From Desulfobia sp. (GTDB taxonomy: Bacteria; Desulfobacterota; Desulfobulbia; Desulfobulbales; SURF-16), in contig JAUWDC010000127.1 of assembly GCA_030608985.1 (NCBI GenBank), positions 1 to 5,169 of the forward strand: a DNA stretch of 5,169 nucleotides, written 5' to 3'. The notes beneath the pieces were generated by a model, which was not told the DNA's origin, did no database searches, and saw only the letters and a list, made by a program, of their open reading frames with translations. The position numbers and the translations under genes were made by a program. Positions 1 to 5,157 of this stretch are shown piece by piece. The number at the start of each line of letters is the position of its first letter. Position 1 is the stretch's first letter.

Positions 1-1
1 T

Positions 2-112
2 GATGCCGGTCCGGAAGCGCTTTTCAAGTTTACTGTTGAGAATTTCCCTGCTGTGGTTATTAATGATGTCCACGGAAACGACTACTACGAGATGGTGAAG
101 AAGGGGAAATGA
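2..112 (+). CDS. Class I fumarate hydratase (or beta subunit), C-terminal end, partial
   Basis: This is the last 36 codons of a gene that begins before the window, ending in TGA at 110-112. The peptide contains PEALFKFTVENFPAVV followed by GNDYYEMVKK. It matches, as I remember it, the C-terminus of E. coli FumA (EAIWKIEVEDFPAF...DDKGNDFF): the EA pair, the V-E-x-F-P-A segment and the closing GND plus aromatic residues all line up. Class I fumarases are [4Fe-4S] enzymes that interconvert fumarate and L-malate in the cytoplasm. The catalytic residues lie outside the window, so they cannot be checked. The related L-tartrate dehydratase beta subunit shares this C-terminal fold and remains an alternative, as does a separate FumB-type beta subunit in a two-gene enzyme. 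The gene converges on the minus-strand cluster and shares its terminator. Confidence 0.75.
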   Translation, partial: DAGPEALFKFTVENFPAVVINDVHGNDYYEMVKKGK

Positions 113-140
113 GTTCTGGGTTTCGGGTTCTAAGTTTTTA
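113..140. repeat. Degenerate heptanucleotide tandem repeat, 4 units
   Basis: Directly after the fumarase stop codon the sequence divides into four 7-bp units: GTTCTGG, GTTTCGG, GTTCTAA and GTTTTTA. All start with GTT, and the first three differ from each other at only two or three positions. It occupies the whole space between the stop codon and the terminator's A-tract. The units are imperfect and short, so chance is possible, but a second set of 7-bp repeats lies on the other side of the same terminator. Confidence 0.5.
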
Positions 141-144
141 CTAA

Positions 145-181
145 AAAAAGGGTTTGACACAGAGAGTGTCAAACCCTTTTT
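145..181. terminator. Bidirectional rho-independent terminator between convergent genes
   Basis: The arms GGGTTTGACAC (150-160) and GTGTCAAACCC (166-176) are perfectly complementary around a 5-nt AGAGA loop. Flanking A (145-149) and T (177-181) runs extend the pairing to 16 bp. The hairpin is preceded by seven A and followed by T-rich sequence, so RNA read from either strand ends in a U-tract. It sits between the stop of the fumarase gene (112) and the stop of ctpA (223 on the minus strand), exactly where a shared terminator is expected. Confidence 0.93.
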
Positions 182-183
182 GT

Positions 184-225
184 TTTTCTATTTTCTATTT
201 TCTAAAAGCTAACAGCTAACAGCTA
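184..225. repeat. Two adjacent heptad arrays: TTTTCTA x3, then AGCTAAC x2.7
   Basis: TTTTCTA is repeated perfectly three times at 184-204. After two A, AGCTAAC occurs twice (207-213 and 214-220), followed by a partial AGCTA (221-225). The last partial unit supplies the ctpA stop codon (CTA on the plus strand, TAG on the minus strand). The 7-bp period and perfect copies are seen directly. Heptanucleotide tandem repeats are known as an intergenic class in some bacteria (for example STRR repeats of cyanobacteria); membership in any named family is not shown here. Confidence 0.75.
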
Positions 226-1566
226 CTCAGTCAGTTTACTGAAAACGCTTAGGCCTTTGAGAAGCATCAGCGCCTGGTGAAGTTGATTGTCCTGCTCAAT
301 TTCCTTCTGTTTTTTTGCCTCTTCACTCTCATCTTCGGCGGTCGCTTCTTTGTCGTTTTTTTCTTCCTCATCACCATTTTCAAAATGGTGTTTGAGATCT
401 TTTTCGCGCAGGAACTTCATTTTCTTCTTTTCATCTTCAGCGGGAGCTTTTGGAGTTATGAGCTGAGTGGGAATGACGATGTCAGGAGTGATTCCTGTTG
501 CCTGGATAGACGTTCCGTTAGGAGTGTAATATCTGGCAGTGGTCAGTCTGAGCCCGGCACCATTTGTCATAGGAATTATGGTCTGCACAGACCCTTTTCC
601 AAAAGTTTGGGCTCCCAAGATAAGGGCTCTTTGGTGATCTTGCAAAGCGCCTGCTACAATTTCAGAGGCACTGGCACTTCCTTCATTGACAAGGACGATA
701 ATTGGGAAGTTATACTTGTCCCCATTAGCATGGGCTTTAAACTCCATGTTCTGATCTTTAATGCGTCCTTTAGTGAAGACAATCATTCCCTCCTCGAGGA
801 AAATATCTGAAATCTTTACTGCTTGGTCAAGTAAGCCACCAGGGTTACTTCTCAAGTCAAGAACCAACCCTTGAAGGTCACCATCTTCAGTCAACTCAAC
901 TAAGGCTTTTTTAAATTCCTTGGTTGTTTTCGACTGGAAGTTCCGGATACGAATATATCCATACCCAGGTGCTAAAGTTTTTGATTTTACACTGATAAGT
1001 GGAATCACATTCCTGATAATGGTTATATCTTTTAGTTCAGTTAATCCTTCCCTGTGAATGGAAATGGTGACTTTGGTTCCCTTTGGGCCGCGTAATTTTT
1101 TCACAGCCTCCATGAGACTCATATCTTTTGTAGATTCATCATCTATTTTCAATATCTTATCTTGGGCCGGTACGCCCATTTTATAGGCGGGTGTCCCTTC
1201 AATAGGTGAAACCACAGTAAGAATCCCGTCTTTCATCGTTATTTCAATACCGATACCGGAAAAACTGCCCTTTGTCTCAATCTTTAATTCCTGGAAATCA
1301 TCCGGTTTCATATAAGAAGAGTGAGGGTCGAGGGTCGCAAGCATTCCTTTGATTGCACCTTCGATAACTTCGGAGCTGTCAATTTCTTCGACATAATTTT
1401 GTTGCAGCAAATTGAGTACATTTGAAAATGCCTCAAGGTTCTTATAGGTTTCCTGAGTGCCTGCTTCTACTTGGTGAGAGCGTTCCCAAAAAGAGAAAGT
1501 GATAACTGCCAGGCAGGTGGTAAAGATGACAAAGTATTTTTTTGCAGAAAGCTTACTTAATTTCAT
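223..1566 (-). CDS. ctpA: C-terminal processing peptidase, S41 family (CtpA)
   Basis: This is a 447-residue periplasmic serine protease of the tail-specific/CtpA family, which cleaves proteins near the C-terminus. A hydrophobic stretch at residues 11-26 acts as signal peptide or anchor, with possible cleavage after VEA (33-35). A family N-terminal segment holds LDPHSSYM (79-86), and a PDZ domain covers roughly 100-185 (GIGIEI at 104-109). The S41 core follows: LVLDLRSNPGG (234-244), GSASASE with the expected nucleophile Ser299, and FGKGSVQ with Lys324 and Gln328. The Ser-Lys spacing of 25 matches Prc and CtpB as I remember them, so the protein looks active. After GITPDIVIP (358-366) comes a Lys/Glu-rich linker (about 376-426), then a tail with LHQALMLLKGLSVF. 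The ATG at 1564-1566 has an AGGA ribosome-binding site at 1572-1575, 5 nt away. It is the last gene of the cluster, 297 nt after envC, and reads into the terminator at 145-181. Confidence 0.95.
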   Translation of the reverse strand: MKLSKLSAKKYFVIFTTCLAVITFSFWERSHQVEAGTQETYKNLEAFSNVLNLLQQNYVEEIDSSEVIEGAIKGMLATLDPHSSYMKPDDFQELKIETKGSFSGIGIEITMKDGILTVVSPIEGTPAYKMGVPAQDKILKIDDESTKDMSLMEAVKKLRGPKGTKVTISIHREGLTELKDITIIRNVIPLISVKSKTLAPGYGYIRIRNFQSKTTKEFKKALVELTEDGDLQGLVLDLRSNPGGLLDQAVKISDIFLEEGMIVFTKGRIKDQNMEFKAHANGDKYNFPIIVLVNEGSASASEIVAGALQDHQRALILGAQTFGKGSVQTIIPMTNGAGLRLTTARYYTPNGTSIQATGITPDIVIPTQLITPKAPAEDEKKKMKFLREKDLKHHFENGDEEEKNDKEATAEDESEEAKKQKEIEQDNQLHQALMLLKGLSVFSKLTE

Positions 1567-1696
1567 GATATTCCTATTTGAAAATTTAATGCTGTTGTAT
1601 TTTGATACTCACCTGATACTTTAGCATGCCGGCGTCAATCAGACAATCCCCCATTTACAGATTTCCAGGTAACTTCAAAGTTGATTCGAAATTGCT

Positions 1697-1800
1697 GTTA
1701 ACCACCACGAAGAACACGAAAGTCACGAAGAACAACTTATTGAAAACAAAAAAGAAAGCTTTTTGTGTTTTTTCTTCGTGTTTTTTCGTGACCTTTATGA
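1697..1800. repeat. Intergenic CACGAA-type repeat with inverted partner, in the 297-nt envC-ctpA gap
   Basis: The left arm has three 9-bp units, CACGAAGAA, CACGAAAGT and CACGAAGAA (1706-1732). The right arm (1772-1790) carries TTCTTCGTG and TTTTTTCGTG, the inverted equivalent, with an A/T-rich centre that includes AAAGCTTTTTG. A transcript could fold into a long imperfect hairpin. I recall similar TTCGTGTTCTTCGTGG sequences scattered between genes in many environmental bacterial genomes, but no search was run. A 71-codon open frame on the plus strand (1626-1841) runs through the element; its Lys/Thr-Asn then Phe/Val-rich translation is what this repeat encodes by chance, so I do not call a gene. 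The rest of the gap (1567-1696 and 1801-1863) shows no terminator and no convincing promoter. Confidence 0.6.
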
Positions 1801-1863
1801 TAGATAATCGCCTTGTTTCAGGGTGCTACGGTTCGATTTGACATGCTTATGTGCAGGTTTCCA

Positions 1864-3135
1864 TCACTCTTGGAGTTTTGTGGAAAGTTCCTGGGATGAT
1901 AAGTCGAGCCATTGAAGTGGGTCTTGTGGTTCTGTGTTTAATCGAACTTCAAAGCTGAATCCCTGATTGAGGTTGCCGCTATGAAGACTCGACGTCGCAA
2001 TGCGCTCTCCCTGGACTACCGGTTCATTGTTCTTTTTAGTGATATTGCCTACATCGCTTGTGAGGGTGAAGTAATGATTCCCATGGTCAATGATGATAAG
2101 TTTGCCATACCCTCTCAACAGGCCTGCATAGACAATTTTCCCGGGATAAATAGCCTTGATGTCACTTCCAGGTTTCGTTTTAATGCTAATGCCTTTGGAA
2201 ACGGAAGGAATACCAAATCGCCCCTTACTCTCTTCTCCAAAATATCTTACCACCGAGCCGGAGGCTGGGGCCGGCAGTATTCCTTTTTTTCCGGCAAAGC
2301 CCCGAAGGTGAAGAGGGCGTCTCTTTTTAAAAGCTTTAAGAGGGAAATCTTTGATAAATTGTCGTTCTTTTTCCTGTTTAGCCTCTGAACGCTGTTTTTC
2401 TAGATTTTTCAAGGTGTCAGTAAGCGAAGCGGCAGCGGTTTTCATCTCTCCAATAGCCTGCTGGTAGAGTTTCTTTTCCGTAACGACCCTTTTGAGTAAA
2501 TGCTGTCTTTCAACCTTCGTGTCAGCCAGAATCCTCTGTTGATCCTCCACCTTCGCTATACTTTCATTCAGTTTTCTTTTTTCTTCCTCATGGGCAGCTC
2601 GTGATTTTTCCAGTTCCTCTATTTTGTCTTTATATGAATGAATAACTTGTTGGTCATGACGCAGCATGAGATGATATGATTCCCTGAAACTCACAAGGTC
2701 AGGAAGAGAAGATGCAGAAAATATTACATTCATATGGCCTATATCTCCGGTCCTGTAATAAGCGGCCAGGCGATTTTCAGTATATTTCTGAAGGGTGTTT
2801 TTCTGCGCCAGGATTTTTTCCATTTCCTGCTTTTTTCTTCTGGTCAGCTGCTCCTGAATCTCCATTTTCTGTTTGAGATGAGTTAATTTTTTCCCTTCAG
2901 TGTCAATCTGTTCCTCCAGAGCCTCAAGCTGGTCAAGTAGACTTGTTTCTTTTTTTTCGGATGATTCTACTTTGGAACTGTGTCCTTTAATTCCCTCAAG
3001 AACACGCTCTATTTTTTTTCTATGCGCGTCCAGATTCTGATCATACTCCTCTATGGAATCAAGGGCATGGATTGATGGACTTATAATGATGCCGATAATG
3101 AACAGGAAGATCGCTATAGACAGTTTAGAGAACAC
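1864..3135 (-). CDS. envC: EnvC-like murein hydrolase activator, coiled coil plus degenerate LytM/M23 domain
   Basis: This 423-residue protein has a signal peptide (hydrophobic 5-22, likely cleavage after Ala24). A long charged coiled coil follows at about 27-260, broken by a conserved-looking segment RLAAYYRTGDIG near 122-133. A basic linker (265-284) leads to a C-terminal LytM fold (about 285-412) ending in DPLQWL. The zinc and catalytic residues of M23 peptidases are absent: the H-x-x-x-D motif is SKGIS (313-317), and the H-x-H before FEVR is GFS (392-394). EnvC-type proteins carry such inactive LytM domains; they bind the FtsX periplasmic loop through the coiled coil and activate amidases. 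Position right after ftsEX supports this role over that of an active endopeptidase. The start is GTG (3133-3135), because no ATG would keep the signal peptide and AAGGTG lies 7 nt upstream. Stop is TGA at 1864-1866. Confidence 0.9.
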   Translation of the reverse strand: MFSKLSIAIFLFIIGIIISPSIHALDSIEEYDQNLDAHRKKIERVLEGIKGHSSKVESSEKKETSLLDQLEALEEQIDTEGKKLTHLKQKMEIQEQLTRRKKQEMEKILAQKNTLQKYTENRLAAYYRTGDIGHMNVIFSASSLPDLVSFRESYHLMLRHDQQVIHSYKDKIEELEKSRAAHEEEKRKLNESIAKVEDQQRILADTKVERQHLLKRVVTEKKLYQQAIGEMKTAAASLTDTLKNLEKQRSEAKQEKERQFIKDFPLKAFKKRRPLHLRGFAGKKGILPAPASGSVVRYFGEESKGRFGIPSVSKGISIKTKPGSDIKAIYPGKIVYAGLLRGYGKLIIIDHGNHYFTLTSDVGNITKKNNEPVVQGERIATSSLHSGNLNQGFSFEVRLNTEPQDPLQWLDLSSQELSTKLQE

Positions 3136-3142
3136 GTTACAG

Positions 3143-3157
3143 CACCTTTGACGTATT
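3143..3157 (-). promoter_or_regulatory. envC ribosome-binding site overlapping a TTTGACGTATT motif
   Basis: On the minus strand AAGGTG (3143-3148) lies 7 nt before the GTG at 3135, which fixes that start. The site overlaps by two bases the plus-strand motif TTTGACGTATT (3147-3157), which also occurs, duplicated, just upstream of the ftsX ribosome-binding site. The repeat therefore extends up to, and contributes bases to, the translation signal. Confidence 0.7.
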
Positions 3158-3166
3158 TTGCAGATA

Positions 3167-3187
3167 GCACCCTAAACAACAGGGCAC
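3167..3187 (-). other. Hairpin in the envC leader
   Basis: In minus-strand RNA, GUGCCCU pairs with AGGGUGC around a 7-nt GUUGUUU loop, giving 7 bp including two G-U pairs. It lies about 18 nt upstream of the envC ribosome-binding site. A smaller 4-bp hairpin (CCCT/AGGG, near 3199-3211) lies farther upstream. On the plus strand the same hairpin is followed by six T (3188-3193), so it also resembles a weak antisense terminator. Any role in translation or mRNA stability is inference. Confidence 0.35.
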
Positions 3188-3221
3188 TTTTTTCAGTACC
3201 CTTTTGAGGGATATAAACTCC

Positions 3222-3249
3222 GACTTCGAAAAACACTCATACTCTGCGT
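3222..3249. repeat. Interspersed 28-bp repeat, copy A, in the 204-nt ftsX-envC gap
   Basis: The sequence begins GACTTCGAAAA and ends GCGT. It matches 4281-4308 at 25 of 28 positions in the same orientation relative to the operon. A second shared piece, TTTGACGTATT, lies 65 nt to the left (3147-3157); in copy B the matching piece is only 14 nt away. Copy A thus looks either expanded by about 50 nt in the middle or the same element in a longer form. The rest of the gap, 3250-3339, contains a short dyad at 3299-3312 and no open frame. Confidence 0.75.
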
Positions 3250-3298
3250 TAATCTTCGGTATCAACTTGACATTACTGGTGGCGATAATTTTAATCAC

Positions 3299-3312
3299 GA
3301 CTTCTCGAAGTC
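3299..3312. repeat. 14-bp dyad just downstream of ftsX
   Basis: GACTTC and GAAGTC flank a 2-nt TC centre, a perfect 6-bp inverted repeat. TCGAAGTC (3305-3312) is also the inverse of GACTTCGA at the start of copy A (3222-3229), so the two could pair across about 75 nt. It might be an element end, an operator or a small hairpin; nothing here chooses between them. Confidence 0.4.
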
Positions 3313-3339
3313 TCCCCTATCGGCAAGTTCATCCACATT

Positions 3340-4227
3340 CTAAATACGTAATAATTTTCTGATGGAAATCATACTCCCTGATGTACAAAGAAGTATGCTT
3401 ATTACGAGAATGAGTATTATGTGGGAAGCGGGAAGAAAGGTGAGGGTGAAAAGATTCATGAAGCCAGGACCACTGAAATTGGCTTTTATCCACTGAAAGA
3501 GGAGATAAAGCGCGGCGAGCCCGAGTGTAGAGCCAAAAAAACCTAAAAGGAATCCTTCAACAAGAACCGGTCCCTTTATGTACCAATTTGTAGCCCCAAG
3601 ATATCTCAGGACTTTTAGTTCCTGATGTCGGGCCACAACGGTCAGCCTTATTGTGTAGGAAACCATAAAGGTTGTTGTGAAAAGAAGGAGTGTTCCACTG
3701 AGAATAACAATAAACCTCAGGAGTTTTATGAAGTAACTGAACCGTTCAATCCAGCTGTGCCCATATTGAACCTTTGAAACACCAGGCATACTGCTTAAAT
3801 AGTCTGAGAACACCTTTATTCTCGAAAGGTTTCGCAGTTTCTTGTTGGGATAGATATGTATGGAATGGGGTAGAAATGATGAGGTAAGATCTTTGAGAAC
3901 TCCTCGTTCAGCCCCTAATTGTTTTTCCAGACTCTGAAAGGCCTGGTCCGGTGAGATGAATGTTATTTTCTCGATCTCACCAAAATTTCGTATGTTTTTT
4001 ATATAGAGTTTTTTCATTTCCGCTGAAGGAGCATCATCCAGGTAGACCATCAAACGCAAATCATCGCCAAAACGGGATCCGGCTTCAACCATATTGGTAT
4101 AAATGAGATAGAAAAATGAAAATATGAGAACAGACAATGTAACAGTAACTGTGGTCATGAGCTGAACACTCCAACTATGACGGATATTTCGCGCTGTCTG
4201 TGAAAAAATAAAGGAAAGAATGCTCAT
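3340..4227 (-). CDS. ftsX: Cell division ABC transporter permease-like protein FtsX
   Basis: This is a 295-residue inner-membrane protein with the FtsX layout: a short cytoplasmic N-terminus with NIRHSW (14-19), TM1 at about 22-44, a periplasmic domain at about 46-165, and three more membrane segments at about 168-192, 220-245 and 268-288. The loop after TM2 carries R-x-x-E-L-K-V-L-R-Y-L-G-A-T (200-213), the conserved stretch seen in FtsX and MacB-type permeases next to the ATPase. With FtsE it forms a type VII mechanotransmission complex that moves no substrate but relays ATP hydrolysis to a periplasmic partner, here most likely the EnvC-like protein encoded next. Length is normal for the family. 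The ATG at 4225-4227 follows AAGGA (4234-4238) by 6 nt. The gap to ftsE is 99 nt, unusual for a pair that normally abuts or overlaps, and it holds repeats. Confidence 0.95.
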   Translation of the reverse strand: MSILSFIFSQTARNIRHSWSVQLMTTVTVTLSVLIFSFFYLIYTNMVEAGSRFGDDLRLMVYLDDAPSAEMKKLYIKNIRNFGEIEKITFISPDQAFQSLEKQLGAERGVLKDLTSSFLPHSIHIYPNKKLRNLSRIKVFSDYLSSMPGVSKVQYGHSWIERFSYFIKLLRFIVILSGTLLLFTTTFMVSYTIRLTVVARHQELKVLRYLGATNWYIKGPVLVEGFLLGFFGSTLGLAALYLLFQWIKANFSGPGFMNLFTLTFLPASHIILILVISILLCTSGSMISIRKLLRI

Positions 4228-4240
4228 ACAGTGTCCTTAC

Positions 4241-4266
4241 TTTTGACGTATTATTTTTGACGTATT
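4241..4266. repeat. TTTTGACGTATT direct repeat upstream of ftsX
   Basis: TTTTGACGTATT occurs at 4241-4252 and again at 4255-4266, separated by two bases. It begins 3 nt beyond the ftsX ribosome-binding site at 4234-4238. A single 11-bp version lies at the matching place before envC (3147-3157). TTGACG resembles a -35 box on the plus strand, but no plus-strand gene follows. Confidence 0.7.
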
Positions 4267-4280
4267 CGTAGATAAGCGTA

Positions 4281-4308
4281 GACTTCGAAAAGCACTCATA
4301 CGCCGCGT
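4281..4308. repeat. Interspersed 28-bp repeat, copy B, in the 99-nt ftsE-ftsX gap
   Basis: This is the partner of 3222-3249, with three substitutions. Together with the TTGACGTATT copies it fills most of the ftsE-ftsX spacer. After the shared core both copies continue with weaker similarity (ATCT...GTA...TTCATT here, ATCTTCGGTATC...TTGACATT in copy A). Two copies 1.06 kb apart suggest a dispersed family. Confidence 0.75.
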
Positions 4309-4326
4309 GAACCATCTGTAAGTTCA

Positions 4327-5013
4327 TTATTTTTCAGTTATCTGGCCATGTTGCAGATGCAGCAGCCTATGGTGAGTATCTTTAAAAATAGAAGTGTCAT
4401 GGGTGGCTATGATAATGGTAGAGCCCTGCGTATTCAGCTGATCAAAAAGAGCCATCACTTTCGCGGTGGCCTCATCATCGAGATTCCCTGTGGGTTCATC
4501 GGCAAGAAGAAGAGGAGGTGCATTGGCAGCAGCTCGTGCAATGGCCACCCTCTGTTGCTCTCCCCTGGAAAGTTTGCCGGAGGGGTTGTTTCGCTTGTCT
4601 GTAATGGAAAGCATTTCCAGTAGTTCATTGACTCGCTGTTTAATTTCTCTAGGGCTTTTTAACCTCACCTCCATGGCCATAGCGATATTCTGGAAAACTG
4701 TCTGTTTAGGCAGCAGCCTGAAGTCCTGATAGGCAACACCAATTCGTTGGCGTAATTTTTGTACTGCTGTGGAGTTCAGCTTGTTTATATCATTTCCACC
4801 TATTTCGATGAGACCTTTTGTTGGCCGCTCTATACAGGTAAGGAGTTTTAACAGGGTTGTTTTTCCAGCACCACTCGCCCCGGTTAAAAAAATTAATTCA
4901 CCTCTTCTTGCAGTAAAGGAGACATCCCGTAAGGCCATAACATCAGGAGGATAGATTTTAGTCACCTTAACTATATCAATAATTTTACTATTTTCAGATG
5001 GTTGTATACTCAT
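4327..5013 (-). CDS. ftsE: Cell division ATP-binding protein FtsE
   Basis: This 228-residue ABC ATPase is the cytoplasmic partner of FtsX in the divisome. Its ATP cycle drives FtsX and so controls septal wall hydrolysis. Motifs in order: Y21 (likely A-loop), Walker A GASGAGKT (45-52), Q-loop YQDFRLL (95-101; the QDFRLL form is typical of FtsE), signature LSRGEQQR (148-155), Walker B LLLADEP (168-174), D-loop GNLDD (176-180) and H-loop His205 in IATHD. The signature has Arg where most members have Gly (LSGGEQQR). The N-terminus is about 9 residues longer than usual before the core begins at IIDIVKVTK. The ATG at 5011-5013 is the only plausible start: a stop lies upstream in frame with no other start codon between. 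Its ribosome-binding site is weak (A-rich, AAAGAA). It is the first gene of the cluster; LolD/MacB-type ATPases are related, but the ftsX neighbour settles the call. Confidence 0.95.
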   Translation of the reverse strand: MSIQPSENSKIIDIVKVTKIYPPDVMALRDVSFTARRGELIFLTGASGAGKTTLLKLLTCIERPTKGLIEIGGNDINKLNSTAVQKLRQRIGVAYQDFRLLPKQTVFQNIAMAMEVRLKSPREIKQRVNELLEMLSITDKRNNPSGKLSRGEQQRVAIARAAANAPPLLLADEPTGNLDDEATAKVMALFDQLNTQGSTIIIATHDTSIFKDTHHRLLHLQHGQITEK

Positions 5014-5129
5014 ATATTCTTTTTTTGTAAGGCACTGGTGAGCTCTCTTTCAGGTCAGAGTTTTACCCACGTTTAAAGCCCCTCGTGAACTGTTACCTTT
5101 TTTTATGGCAGGTGGTTAAAGTCTATAAC

Positions 5130-5157
5130 ATAATAAATAAAATGCTGTGATTGTGAA
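5130..5157 (-). promoter_or_regulatory. Candidate sigma-70 promoter for the ftsE-ftsX-envC-ctpA cluster
   Basis: On the minus strand TTCACA (5152-5157) and TATTAT (5130-5135) each differ from consensus at one base and are 16 nt apart, in an A/T-rich stretch. Transcription would start near 5122 and leave a leader of about 110 nt before ftsE. The leader (5014-5121) shows no open frame on either strand and no riboswitch I recognise. A/T-rich DNA yields such matches by chance, so this is a candidate only; a promoter beyond the window edge is possible. Confidence 0.35.

Noticed and set aside
184..225. CRISPR array
   Set aside because: The repeats are 7 bp with no spacers between them; this is a simple tandem array.
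277..810. 177-codon plus-strand open frame
   Set aside because: It lies wholly opposite ctpA, whose domains and catalytic residues are clear; its Phe/Leu-rich start is the complement of the Lys/Glu-rich CtpA tail.
1580..1660. Separate promoter for ctpA
   Set aside because: A TTGACG box is present on the minus strand (in gattgacgcc), but no -10 box lies at a suitable distance.
1626..1841. 71-codon plus-strand open frame
   Set aside because: It is translated from the CACGAA repeat element, with a repeat-derived composition, no ribosome-binding site I can see, and antisense orientation between two co-directional genes.
1981..2388. 135-codon plus-strand open frame
   Set aside because: It lies entirely opposite the LytM and linker part of envC and has no recognisable domain.
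1864..3135. Active M23 metallopeptidase
   Set aside because: The zinc-binding and catalytic positions are all substituted, as in EnvC-type activators.
4348..4954. Several short plus-strand frames opposite ftsE
   Set aside because: They are antisense to the conserved FtsE motifs and overlap one another in different frames; none has family features.
5014..5121. Riboswitch or leader peptide before ftsE
   Set aside because: I see no open frame with a ribosome-binding site, no terminator/antiterminator pair and no known riboswitch core.
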